A stretch of DNA of 64,000 bases from Kitasatospora griseola. GTDB lineage: Bacteria > Actinomycetota > Actinomycetes > Streptomycetales > Streptomycetaceae. Position numbers and translations under genes: made by a program. A model generated the notes under the pieces. The model searched no databases, had not been told where the DNA came from, and was given only the letters and a program-made list of their open reading frames with translations. The stretch covers positions 77,861 through 141,860 of the forward strand of contig NZ_BMRI01000006.1 in NCBI RefSeq assembly GCF_014648555.1. The letters run 5' to 3'. Shown here in pieces: positions 9,001 to 17,570 of the stretch (position 1 is the first letter of the stretch; each line of letters opens with the position of its first letter).

Positions 9001-9026
9001 GGGTGTCCGCCCACGGGCGGACGCCC
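9001..9026. promoter_or_regulatory. 26-bp dyad upstream of the kinase/regulator operon
   Basis: Arms GGGTGTCCGCCC and GGGCGGACGCCC flank AC; 11 of 12 positions pair. It ends 30 bases before the kinase ATG. It may be the operator of the response regulator encoded in this operon, or a terminator for the amidohydrolase; there is no T tract. Confidence 0.4.
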
Positions 9027-9056
9027 GGCGGCGGCGGAGATCACTACCATCGCCGC

Positions 9057-10259
9057 ATGGATCGGGACGTGCCGCGCGCGCCGTGGCTGAGGCGACTGCC
9101 GTCGGGGGTCTGGACGGCACTGGCCTGGTGCGCCGCCGGGCAGTTGGCCCTGCTGCTCTTCATGTCGACGACGTTCGAGCTGGCCCCGCCGCTCGGACTC
9201 CGGCACCCGCCCTCCGTGACGGGCCTCGCCCTGCGGGCGGCCCTGGCCGTGGTGCTCGCGCTGCCGGTCTGCTGGGCCAGGCGGTGGCCGACGCAGGTGT
9301 TCGGGGTGCTGCTGGCCGAGGCGGCGGTCGTCCTGCTGCTCGGTGAGCGGACCTGGCCGCTGTTCATGGCGATGGACGTTCTGATCGGCTACCTCGCGGC
9401 GGTCCGCCCGGGTCGGGTCTCCATTCCCGCCGGCCTCGCCGAATTCGCCTTCTGGCTGGTCGATTTGGCGATAACGAAGCGCGGCGCGGTGACGACCGGT
9501 GACATCGTGAGCAGCGCCGTGGCGTTCGCCGCCGGCATCGCGATTCCATGGGCGATCGGCAACTCGGTCCACCAGCAACGCCGTTACAGCAGCGACCTGC
9601 GCGCGTACGCCGCCCGTCAGGCGATCACGGTCGAACGGCTGCGGATCGCCCGGGAGTTGCACGACGTGGTGGCGCACAGCATCGGCGTGATCGCGATCCA
9701 GGCCGGTGCGGCGAGCATGGTGCTCGACGTGGAGCCGGCCGGGGCCCGCCGGGCGCTGGACGCCATCGACGCCACCAGCCGGGAGACGCTGGCCGGTCTG
9801 CGCCGGATGCTCGTCTCGCTGCGGCACGCCGAGACCGGCGCCGACGATCCCTCGATCGCCGTGCCGCTCGCCGGACTTGAGGCCGTCGAGCGGCTGACGG
9901 CGACGATGGCGCAAGCCGGCGTCGAGGTCGACGTACAGTGGCGGGGGCGGGCGCGCCCGCTGCCGCCCGAGATCGACCTGGCCGCCTTCCGGATCGTCCA
10001 GGAGTCGGTCACCAACGTGCTCCGGCACGCCGGCGCCGACCGCTGCGAGGTGCACATCGCCTACCACGAGGAGGAGTTGGCCATCGACGTGATCGACGAG
10101 GGCCACGGCCGCGCGCCCGACCGCCGCACCGGCGGCACCGGCGGCACCGGGTACGGCATCGCCGGGATGCGCGAGCGGGTCGCCCTGCTGAACGGCCGCT
10201 TCAGTGCCGGCTCCCGCCCCGAGGGCGGCTTCCGGGTCGCCGCGAGGCTTCCCGCATGA
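9057..10259 (+). CDS. Two-component sensor histidine kinase (HisKA_3)
   Basis: A 400-residue membrane kinase. Hydrophobic segments lie at about residues 15-37, 54-73, 80-96, 101-115, 122-138 and 148-168. The dimerisation/phospho-acceptor region has ARELHDVVAHSIGV with His202, and the ATPase domain has the N box QESVTNVLRHAG and G box YGIAGMRERVALLNG. A Gly/Thr-rich stretch (GGTGGTG) sits in the ATP lid. The TGA overlaps the ATG of the response regulator by four bases, so the two are translationally coupled. No large extracytoplasmic sensor domain is present, so the signal probably comes from the membrane or from partners. The ATG fits the family's N terminus. Confidence 0.9.
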   Translation: MDRDVPRAPWLRRLPSGVWTALAWCAAGQLALLLFMSTTFELAPPLGLRHPPSVTGLALRAALAVVLALPVCWARRWPTQVFGVLLAEAAVVLLLGERTWPLFMAMDVLIGYLAAVRPGRVSIPAGLAEFAFWLVDLAITKRGAVTTGDIVSSAVAFAAGIAIPWAIGNSVHQQRRYSSDLRAYAARQAITVERLRIARELHDVVAHSIGVIAIQAGAASMVLDVEPAGARRALDAIDATSRETLAGLRRMLVSLRHAETGADDPSIAVPLAGLEAVERLTATMAQAGVEVDVQWRGRARPLPPEIDLAAFRIVQESVTNVLRHAGADRCEVHIAYHEEELAIDVIDEGHGRAPDRRTGGTGGTGYGIAGMRERVALLNGRFSAGSRPEGGFRVAARLPA

Positions 10260-11032
10260 CGGCCACCGACCGAACTGCCGCCGCCCGAACGGCCGTTGAC
10301 CGAACCGCCACTGCCCGAACCGCCGCCGACCGGACGCCCGGTGACCGCGCAGCGGCCGACGGCGTCGGCTCGGCGATCCGGGTGCTGCTCGCCGACGACC
10401 AGGAGTTGGTGCGCGCCGGGCTGGGCATGGCGATCGGCCACTCCCCCGGTCTGGAGCTCGTCGGCGAGGCGGCCACCGGCGCCGAGGCCGTCCAACGGGC
10501 CGCCGAGGTCCGCCCGGACGTCGTGGTGATGGACATTCGGATGCCCGGCACGGACGGGATCGAGGCCACCGGGCTGCTCACCGCGGGCGCGGCCGGCCCG
10601 GTGCCCCGGGTGCTGATCCTGACCACCTTCGACGACGACGAGAACGTCTACGCCGCGCTGCGGGCCGGTGCGAGCGGCTTCCTGGTCAAGGACATGGCGC
10701 TGGCGGAGATCCTCGCGGCGATCCGGGTGGTCGCAGCCGGCGACGCCCTGATCGCCCCGAGCGTCACCCGGCGACTGATCGCCGACCTCACCGCCCGGCC
10801 CGCGCCCGTCGCACCGAAGCGCCGCCTCCCGGGCGTCACCGAACGCGAGCGCGAGGTCCTGGCGCTGGTCGGTCGCGGTCTGTCCAATGCCGAGATCGCC
10901 GAGCAGCTGTTCATCGCCCCCGCCACCGCCAAGACCCATGTCGCCCGGCTGCTGGCCAAGTTGGACGCCCGCGACCGCGTCCATCTCGTCATCGCCGCCT
11001 ACGACGCGGGCCTGGTGTCCCCGTCCGGCTGA
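10256..11032 (+). CDS. LuxR-type response regulator, partner of the preceding kinase
   Basis: A 258-residue regulator. The receiver (about 41-160) has LLADDQELVRAG and phospho-acceptor Asp93 in VVMDIRMPGTDG; the LuxR helix-turn-helix lies at about 190-250 (VTEREREVL to KTHVARLLAKLDARDR). Before the receiver are about 36 extra residues of Ala/Arg/Thr/Asp, with DRTA-like units repeated roughly every five residues; this tail is absent from most family members and is probably disordered. The start is supported by the ATGA overlap with the kinase gene. Targets are unknown; the dyad at 9001-9026 is a candidate self-site. Confidence 0.9.
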   Translation: MTATDRTAAARTAVDRTATARTAADRTPGDRAAADGVGSAIRVLLADDQELVRAGLGMAIGHSPGLELVGEAATGAEAVQRAAEVRPDVVVMDIRMPGTDGIEATGLLTAGAAGPVPRVLILTTFDDDENVYAALRAGASGFLVKDMALAEILAAIRVVAAGDALIAPSVTRRLIADLTARPAPVAPKRRLPGVTEREREVLALVGRGLSNAEIAEQLFIAPATAKTHVARLLAKLDARDRVHLVIAAYDAGLVSPSG

Positions 11033-11071
11033 ACTCACCCGGACCGGGACACCGGCCACCGATCGCGTGCG

Positions 11072-12247
11072 CTACGGGAGTTGGACGGTGACCTCCGGCA
11101 TGTCCGGGGAGGGACCGTCGAACAGCGGCTCGGGCTTCCCCTTCAACTGCTGGTCGAAGAAGGCGCCGAGGTACGTCCGGGTGATCTCCACTCCGCGCAC
11201 GGGGTCGATCGCTCCGGGCTTGGCGGGGATGCCCACGGCGCGGGCGAGTATCAGCAGGTCGCTGAAGGTGCCGTGCTCGGCTCCGGCGACGGTGAGCCGG
11301 CGCTTCCAGCCGTCCAGCGCGGCCCAGGCGTCGTCCCAGCTGGGGTCCGTGCCCGGAGCCTCGCCGGGCTGGGCGCCGAACAGCAGGAACGGCCGCCCGC
11401 CCAGGCCGGTGGCCGGGACCGGCGCGAAGAAGGTGCCGTCCATGTTCACCCCCGCCTGCACCCGGCGGTCGGCGGCCATCGTCACGGCGGCGGCGTCACC
11501 CCCGATCGAGTGCCCGGCCATGCCGATCCGGTGGCGGTCGATCAGCCGGGCGTGCGCCCACGGCGAGCGTTCCGACGTCAACTGGTCGATGACGAACGAG
11601 GCGTCCTTCGCCCGGCTCTCGGCGATGGCCGCCGGACCGCCCGTCGGCGGACGGTCGCAGATGGCGCATTCGAGCGTCCGGCCGTCCGGGAAGGTGACGC
11701 CGGTGGACTCGTAGGTGTGGTCGATCAGCGCGACCACGTACCCGCGGCCGGCCAGGTCCTCGGCGATGCCGGAGAACGCGGCCCGCGGGAACGTGAAGCC
11801 GGGCGAGAGCAGCACCAGCGGGAACCGGCCGCCCACCGGGCGGGCGTCCGCCCGCGCCCAGGTGCCCGTGCCGGCCATCGTCTCGGGCGGAATGCCCGAT
11901 CCCGGGGCCTTCGCCGCCAGGAACAGCCGGGCCTCCTCGGTGGTCATGTAGGGCGCGGGCGTCCCGCTCCCGGCCCGGGCCGGGTAGTACATCGACACCA
12001 TCAACTGCCGGGCTCCCGCCGACGGCACCCAGGGGTCCTGGCGGTTCCGGTCGACGAGGTGCAGCAGGTCGCGCCCGACCGCGTACGGCCCGGTCGGCCG
12101 GGGCAGCGAGACGGCGGACCCGACCGGTGCCGGGGCCGCGGCGGACGGCGGCGCAGCGGTGGCGAATGCAGGGGCCGCAGCGACGATCGGCAGCGGCAGG
12201 ACGAAGGCGAGCGCGGCGGTCACGGCCGCGCGGCGGAGACTGGTCAT
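11072..12247 (-). CDS. Secreted PAF-acetylhydrolase-like alpha/beta hydrolase
   Basis: A 391-residue exported esterase. The N terminus is a Sec signal peptide (MTSLRR, then a hydrophobic core to about residue 25, cleavage near AFATA). The mature protein has the nucleophile elbow GHSIGGD, a preceding VLLSPGFTFPR for the oxyanion hole, and a late His in GAEHGTF, as in plasma PAF acetylhydrolase and chlorophyllase/PET-hydrolase relatives of Streptomyces. The substrate is probably a short-chain ester or lipid. The ATG is preferred because it starts the signal peptide; a GTG ten codons upstream has no good ribosome site. It converges with the response regulator gene. Confidence 0.85.
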   Translation of the reverse strand: MTSLRRAAVTAALAFVLPLPIVAAAPAFATAAPPSAAAPAPVGSAVSLPRPTGPYAVGRDLLHLVDRNRQDPWVPSAGARQLMVSMYYPARAGSGTPAPYMTTEEARLFLAAKAPGSGIPPETMAGTGTWARADARPVGGRFPLVLLSPGFTFPRAAFSGIAEDLAGRGYVVALIDHTYESTGVTFPDGRTLECAICDRPPTGGPAAIAESRAKDASFVIDQLTSERSPWAHARLIDRHRIGMAGHSIGGDAAAVTMAADRRVQAGVNMDGTFFAPVPATGLGGRPFLLFGAQPGEAPGTDPSWDDAWAALDGWKRRLTVAGAEHGTFSDLLILARAVGIPAKPGAIDPVRGVEITRTYLGAFFDQQLKGKPEPLFDGPSPDMPEVTVQLP

Positions 12248-12289
12248 GTCCTTGAACCTAGGCTGCGCGGAGGCCACTTGACGTCTGCT

Positions 12290-12317
12290 CGGGAGCGGAG
12301 TGCCAGGTCCGCTCCCG
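12290..12317. other. Stem-loop-forming dyad between divergent genes
   Basis: Nine-base arms CGGGAGCGG and CCGCTCCCG with a 10-base loop lie in the 234-base gap between the divergent esterase and DUF4132 genes. Role unknown; it could be an operator or a leader hairpin. Nothing else is recognisable in this gap. Confidence 0.35.
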
Positions 12318-12481
12318 GACGGATCCGGCCTCCGCCGCGGGGCGGACCGCGTCCTGCACCCAGGAGCAGGGCCGGGCTGTCGGCGCGGCTGACTAGGGTC
12401 TCCCGCAACAGTTCGTCCGACCCGCTGCGCCTCCGAGCCGCCGCTCGGGACGCCGGCCGGTCGGGTGGGTCAGGAGGACCG

Positions 12482-15400
12482 GTGCAGGACGTCAACGCCG
12501 CTGAACGGCAGCTCGGTTGTGGCGAGGAGTCGCCGTTCGACGAGGACTTCGTGATGCCCGCGTCGTGGCGCCCGCTGGTGCTGCCCCGGCGCGGCGGCCG
12601 CGTCGCGTCGGTGGCGGACCGGCCGGGCGTCGAGGCCGTCGCCGCCGAGGACGCCCTGATCGCGGAACATCGGGAGGCGATCGAGCGGGTGCTCGCGACC
12701 GGGTCCCACGACCCGGAGCTGGTGGCCGCCGCCCGGGCGTATCTCGCCGGTGCGGCCGACCCGTTGGGGGCGGCCGTGCTGCCACGGCTGCTGCCGCCCG
12801 GCGAGTGGTGGGGCGACGGGCGGTGGGCCGACCTGGTCGACGCGTGGACGGCCCGGCACGGCCTGGCGTTCGCGGTGCACGCGGCCGTCCTGGCGCTGGA
12901 TGTGACGCGGTGCAGCGCAACGGAGTTCGGGGACCTGGTCCGGCAGGACGTGCTGCGGGAGCACTACCACGCCGTCCCCGACGAGTACGGCCTGGTCCGC
13001 TGGGCGCGCCACCTGCTGACGATCGCCGACGAGCCCGCGTACCTGGCGGCCCGTGCCACGGTGGAGGCGCTGCGCACCACGCCCGGCCGCCGCGTCCTGG
13101 CCGCCCACCTGCTGCCGGACGTCGCCGAGTGGGTGGACGACTGCCTGGCCGAGGAGCCGACGTACGACCACGCGGGCCCGGTCCTCCGGACGCTGCTGCT
13201 GGCCGCGCTCGGCAACCGGGCCCAGCTCGATCGGCTCGGGCACCGCCCGACGGTGACGTGGCGGGCCTGGACGATCGCCACCGTCGCCACCCTCGCCGAC
13301 GGCCTGGGCAACGCGTGCGTTCCGCTGCTCGCCGCTGTGTCGGATCCGTCGGAGAACACTCCGTGGATGCGCGAACGCGCGGAATTCCTACTGGAGTTCC
13401 GTACCGACGAGGCGTTCCGGGCGCTGCTGGCCGGCCTGGAGATCCGGCAGGTCGCTCCCGTCCTGCAGGAGGCGCTGCGCCGCGACCCGGTGCGCGGGGC
13501 GCGCCTGTTGGCCTCGGCCGCCCACGGCGGCGGCGAGGCCGCCCGGCAGGCCCTCGACCGGCACCTGCGGGTCTCGTCGGCCCGGCTCCCCGAGATCCTC
13601 GCCCAACTCGACTCCCCCACCGCCCGGTTCGTCCGCTCCCTGGACGGCGCGCAGCCGCTCGCACCGGCCGCCGCACCGGCCGCGCTGCCCGAACTGCTGG
13701 CCTCCCCACCGTGGACGCGCCCGCGCCGAGCCCGCAAGCCGGCGGTGATCACCGGTCTCCCCCTCGACGAGTCACGTCAACTGCTCTGGCGGGAAGGCGA
13801 ACAGGCGGCCTGGGCGGACGCCCGGCACTTCGACGACTGGTGGAGCTACGGCGAGGACACCGACTGGGCGGCCGAGGCGGCGAAGGGTCTGGAACCCCAA
13901 GGCCTGTGGTACTCCTGCCGGTTGCTGCACCAGGGCCCGGTGGAGGTGCTGGCCCCGCTGGTGGCCGATTGGCGTCCGCGCCGCTTCAACCTGGGCCTGG
14001 AGTACCTGCGGCCGGTGCTCGGCAAGTACGGCCTCGCCGCCGCGCCGATGGCCCTGCACGCGGCCCGCTCCAGCCCGGCCACCATGTCTCCGCTGCTGCT
14101 GCCACTGCTCGACATCGAGGCGGCCCGGCTGCTGGCCGCCGGCCTGGTCCGGCTCAAGTCCGTTCGGGCGACGGCGCGTTCGTGGTTCGCCCGGCACGGC
14201 GTGGCGGGCGCGCTGCTGCTGGTCCCGGACGCCCTCGCCAAGCCGGGCCGGGACCGGGCGGCCGCCGAGGCGGCACTGCGCCTGGTGGCCGCGCCCGACG
14301 ACGGCGAGGCGCTGCTGCGGGCCGTCGCCGCGCGGTACGGCGCGGCGTCGGCGGGGGCGATCGGCGCGATGCTGGCCGTGGACCCGCTGGAGAGCGCCCT
14401 GCCCGCACGGCTGCCGCAGGACCCCGAGTGGCTGGAGCCCGCCGCGCTGCCGCAACTGCTGCTGGCGGGCGCGGAGGAGGCGCTGCCGGAGTCGGCGGTG
14501 CGTCAGGTGGTGGTGATGGCGGCCCTGGGCAAGCCCGACGCCCCCTACCCGGGTCTTGCCACCGTCGCCCGCGCCTGCCGTCCCGACAGCCTCCCGGCCT
14601 TCGCGTGGGCACTGTTCGAGGAGTGGCGACGGGCCGGCCTGCCCGCCGCGGACAGCTGGACGCTCACCCTGCTCGGCGAGTGGGGCGACGACCGGACCGC
14701 CTGCCGGCTGGCCGCTGTCCTGCGCGAATGGCCCGGCCAGGGTGCGCACCGACGGGCCGTGGAGGGGCTGGACGTCCTCGCTGCGATCGGCACCGACACC
14801 GCGCTCCGCCAACTGCACCTGCTGGCCCAGCGGGTGAAGTACGGCGCGCTCAAGGCCCGGGCGGCCGAGAAGATCGCCGAGGTCGCCGAACACCTGGGCC
14901 TGACGGCCGATCAACTCGCCGACCGCCTGGTGCCCGACCTCGGCCTGTCCGCGGATGGCACCACCGTCGTCGACTACGGCTCGCGCACCTTCACCGTCGG
15001 CTTCGACGAGCAGCTCCGCCCGTTCGTCCTCGCCGCGGACGGCCGCCACCTCAGGGATCTACCTGCCCCCGGCGCCACGGACGACCCGCAGCTCGCACCC
15101 GCCGAACGGAAACGTTTCACCGCCCTGAAGAAGGACGCCCGCGCCCTCGCCGCCGACCAGATCCATCGCCTCGAAGCCGCGATGCTCACCGGCCGGACCT
15201 GGACCGCCGCCGAGTTCCGAGACCTTCTCGTCGCCCACCCGCTGCTCTCGCACCTCGTCCGCCGCCTCGTCTGGACCACCACGGAAACCGCTTTCCGCAT
15301 CGCCGGGGACCGCACCTTCGCCGACCTCCACGGCCACGCCTTCACCCTCCCCGACGACGCCGGCGTCCGCCTCCCCCACCCCCTCCACCTCGCCGAGGAC

Positions 15401-15841
15401 CTCCCCGGCTGGACCGAGCTCTTCGCGGACTGCGAACTCACCCAGCCGTTCCCCCAACTTGCCCGCCCCGTCCGCGCTTTGACCCCCGGCGAAGCAGCCG
15501 GCCACCGACTCCACCGCCACGAGAACCGCACCGTCCCCGTCGGCGCCCTCCTCGGCCTGGTGAAGCGCGGCTGGCAGCGCAACGGCGCCTCCGACAACGG
15601 CGTCGAATCCTCGCTCTCGAAGTCGCTGCCGGGCGGCCGATGGCTGTCCGTCACCCTGGACCCCGGCTACAGCGTCCCGGTGACGGCCCATTCCCCCGAA
15701 CAGACCGTGCAGGAAGTCTGGCTGGGCACCCGCCCGGGCGACTGGTTCGCCGGTGCCGCCCAGGAGCACCGCTTCGCCGACCTCGATGCCGTCACCGCGT
15801 CCGAACTGCTCACCGAACTGGAGCAGTTGACCGCCTCCTGA
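12482..15841 (+). CDS. DUF4132 protein without WGR domain
   Basis: A 1119-residue paralogue of the 1034-4732 product. It lacks the WGR domain and starts at the region matching residue ~130 of the first protein (FVMPASWRPLVLPRRGG against FVLPESWYPLVVPRRGG). The HEAT-like central region and the C-terminal DUF4132 domain (LTADQLADRLVPDLGL, VVDYGSRTF, GFDEQLRPF, FADLDAVTASELL) are shared almost motif by motif. The GTG start has AGGAGG four bases upstream, so loss of the WGR part is not an annotation artefact. Molecular function is unknown. A perfect hairpin terminator follows the stop. Confidence 0.85.
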   Translation: MQDVNAAERQLGCGEESPFDEDFVMPASWRPLVLPRRGGRVASVADRPGVEAVAAEDALIAEHREAIERVLATGSHDPELVAAARAYLAGAADPLGAAVLPRLLPPGEWWGDGRWADLVDAWTARHGLAFAVHAAVLALDVTRCSATEFGDLVRQDVLREHYHAVPDEYGLVRWARHLLTIADEPAYLAARATVEALRTTPGRRVLAAHLLPDVAEWVDDCLAEEPTYDHAGPVLRTLLLAALGNRAQLDRLGHRPTVTWRAWTIATVATLADGLGNACVPLLAAVSDPSENTPWMRERAEFLLEFRTDEAFRALLAGLEIRQVAPVLQEALRRDPVRGARLLASAAHGGGEAARQALDRHLRVSSARLPEILAQLDSPTARFVRSLDGAQPLAPAAAPAALPELLASPPWTRPRRARKPAVITGLPLDESRQLLWREGEQAAWADARHFDDWWSYGEDTDWAAEAAKGLEPQGLWYSCRLLHQGPVEVLAPLVADWRPRRFNLGLEYLRPVLGKYGLAAAPMALHAARSSPATMSPLLLPLLDIEAARLLAAGLVRLKSVRATARSWFARHGVAGALLLVPDALAKPGRDRAAAEAALRLVAAPDDGEALLRAVAARYGAASAGAIGAMLAVDPLESALPARLPQDPEWLEPAALPQLLLAGAEEALPESAVRQVVVMAALGKPDAPYPGLATVARACRPDSLPAFAWALFEEWRRAGLPAADSWTLTLLGEWGDDRTACRLAAVLREWPGQGAHRRAVEGLDVLAAIGTDTALRQLHLLAQRVKYGALKARAAEKIAEVAEHLGLTADQLADRLVPDLGLSADGTTVVDYGSRTFTVGFDEQLRPFVLAADGRHLRDLPAPGATDDPQLAPAERKRFTALKKDARALAADQIHRLEAAMLTGRTWTAAEFRDLLVAHPLLSHLVRRLVWTTTETAFRIAGDRTFADLHGHAFTLPDDAGVRLPHPLHLAEDLPGWTELFADCELTQPFPQLARPVRALTPGEAAGHRLHRHENRTVPVGALLGLVKRGWQRNGASDNGVESSLSKSLPGGRWLSVTLDPGYSVPVTAHSPEQTVQEVWLGTRPGDWFAGAAQEHRFADLDAVTASELLTELEQLTAS

Positions 15842-15843
15842 CC

Positions 15844-15881
15844 CGACCGGCCCACCCTCGGACGCGAGGGTGGGCCGGTCG
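15844..15881. terminator. Bidirectional hairpin terminator
   Basis: A perfect 17-bp stem with loop GACG separates the convergent DUF4132 and NUDIX genes and ends three bases before the NUDIX stop codon. There is no T run, typical for this kind of organism. Confidence 0.8.
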
Positions 15882-15883
15882 CG

Positions 15884-16336
15884 TCAGGACCGCTGACGGT
15901 GGATCAGTTCCCGGTGCGACTCCTGCAGCCCCTCGGGGAGGTCGTCCGGCGAGAACCACCGAGCCTCCAGGATCTCGAACGACTCGACCTCGATCCGTCC
16001 ACCGACCAGCAGCGCCTCGTACGCGACTTCGAGGCGCAGCTTGAACCCGCTCTTCAGGTAGGCGAGTTCGCCCACCTTCACGGTGAGCCCGGTCTCCTCC
16101 CGAACCTCCCGGACGACGGTCTCCTCGAAGCTCTCCCCCTTGTTCGCATAACCGCTCGGCAGCCCCCACTGCCGTCCCTCCGGCCACAGCCGGTGCTTCA
16201 GCAGCAGCACCCGGCCTTCGTCGTCACGCACGATCCCGGTGACCCCGACCATGAACTTCGCGTGCCACACCCACAGCACCCGCCACTGCATCGGCCCCCG
16301 GATGATCCGCCAGAGCTTCACGGCGACCTTCTTCAT
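15884..16336 (-). CDS. NUDIX hydrolase
   Basis: A 150-residue hydrolase of nucleoside-diphosphate-type substrates. The full NUDIX box (G-x5-E-x7-REVREE-x-GL) is present from GYANKGE to EETGL at about residues 63-85, preceded by WGLPSG. The N terminus (KLWRIIRGPMQWRVLWVWHAKF) matches a known actinobacterial subgroup. The substrate cannot be predicted. The gene is divergent from the MarR module and ends at the hairpin shared with the DUF4132 gene. Confidence 0.9.
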   Translation of the reverse strand: MKKVAVKLWRIIRGPMQWRVLWVWHAKFMVGVTGIVRDDEGRVLLLKHRLWPEGRQWGLPSGYANKGESFEETVVREVREETGLTVKVGELAYLKSGFKLRLEVAYEALLVGGRIEVESFEILEARWFSPDDLPEGLQESHRELIHRQRS

Positions 16337-16562
16337 GGCCCCACCCTTCGTCGATGTCCCGCCCACCGGCCGCGAACGCGAAACACCCACGATCCCGCAC
16401 CGGACCTGCGACGCCAAGCGGACCGGCGCCGCCGCCCCCACCGGCTCGAACGTCCGATGCTCCGGCCGGGCGGGTTCGCCGTGCCGCTCTCCGCTCCGAG
16501 CACTTGGCGGAGCGCGGGACCGGTGCGCCCGGCGACGCCGGGAACATTTTGCCGCCAAGTAC

Positions 16563-16582
16563 TCCGATATCGTAGTATCCGA
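16563..16582. promoter_or_regulatory. Candidate MarR operator
   Basis: Inverted repeat TCCGATA-N6-TATCCGA (one mismatch in seven pairs) ends five bases before the GTG of the MarR gene. Its position over the expected promoter or start suits autorepression. AT-rich sequence here stands out from the surroundings. Confidence 0.5.
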
Positions 16583-16586
16583 AACC

Positions 16587-17021
16587 GTGAATTCCGAATC
16601 CGTATCATCAAGCGGGTCTGCGCTGCTGGCCTTGCAGCGCGCGACCCACGCCACCCTGCAGCTGATCGCCGCCGAGCTCGTCGACCTCGATCTGACCGCC
16701 TCCGAGATCAATGCGCTGGCCAACCTCGCCGACGGCCGGGGCCGCACCGTCTCCCAGCTGGGGGCCGCGGTCGGCACCCGCCCGACGACGCTCACCGGCG
16801 TGCTGGACCGACTGGAGCGCCGCGGCCACATCACCCGCGGCACGCGCACCGGCGACCGCCGCTCGGTGCTCGTCGAACTGACCGACTCCGGCCGCGCGAC
16901 GGCCGCCGCCATCACCCGCACGCTGGCGGCCATCGAGAACCGCGCGATGGACGGCCTGCCCGCCGAAGCAGTCGCCGGTTTCCATGCCGTTCTGGACGCG
17001 CTGGTCAAGGTGGGCTCATGA
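16587..17021 (+). CDS. MarR family transcriptional regulator
   Basis: A 144-residue winged-helix repressor. The core runs LTASEINALANLADGRGRTVSQLG to TTLTGVLDRLERRGHITRGTRTGDRRSV, with the wing Asp-Arg-Arg typical of MarR. The GTG start lies just after a near-perfect dyad (16563-16582), and a promoter overlapping it would leave a very short leader. The TGA overlaps the ATG of the next gene, so that small protein is the likely controlled product. The effector is unknown. Confidence 0.85.
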   Translation: MNSESVSSSGSALLALQRATHATLQLIAAELVDLDLTASEINALANLADGRGRTVSQLGAAVGTRPTTLTGVLDRLERRGHITRGTRTGDRRSVLVELTDSGRATAAAITRTLAAIENRAMDGLPAEAVAGFHAVLDALVKVGS

Positions 17022-17479
17022 CCACGCACACCCCCGGTCCGCACTCCGGCCACGGCGCGAACAGCACGGAGGACGAGTCCTCGCCGTTCGCCGAGTTGAT
17101 GGGCGAGACGATGGCGACCGCCGAGCGGTTCGGGCACCGCCAGCACATCCGGCTGACCTGGCTGGCCGTCCGACGCTACGGCACCGGTGCGGCTGTCGAC
17201 CTGGTCAGCGACGGCATCCGGCGCACCGCCCGCTACGCGGGCGTACCGCAGAAGTACAACGCCACCGTCAGCCGAGCCTGGGTCGAACTCGTGGGCCACC
17301 ACGCCGGGCAGTCGGCCACCGCCGACTTCGACGCCTTCGTCGAGCAGCACCCCGCGCTGCTCGACAAGAAGTTGCTCACCCGCTTCTACCGCTCGTCGAC
17401 GCTGGCGGGCGACCCGGCCAGAACCGGCTGGGTCGAACCGGATCTCGCTCCGTTTCCCTGGCAGCAAGCCGGCCGGTGA
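17018..17479 (+). CDS. Hypothetical protein co-expressed with MarR
   Basis: A 153-residue soluble protein I cannot name. It is mostly alpha-helical, with conserved-looking FGHRQHIRLTWLAVRRYG, GIRRTARYAGVPQKYN, VSRAWVELVGHH and LLTRFYRSSTL; several His residues (in FGHRQH and VGHHAG) could bind metal. Its ATG overlaps the MarR stop (ATGA), giving coupling and suggesting it is the regulated function. It ends just before the IS remnant. No signal peptide or membrane segment. Confidence 0.7.
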   Translation: MTTHTPGPHSGHGANSTEDESSPFAELMGETMATAERFGHRQHIRLTWLAVRRYGTGAAVDLVSDGIRRTARYAGVPQKYNATVSRAWVELVGHHAGQSATADFDAFVEQHPALLDKKLLTRFYRSSTLAGDPARTGWVEPDLAPFPWQQAGR

Positions 17480-17570
17480 GTCCCGGTGCGGCTGTTCCCG
17501 CACCCCTCTCCCACCCCGGTGACCGGCGCGAACGCCACCGAGGAGCACCCGTCGACGGAACCGCCCACCC

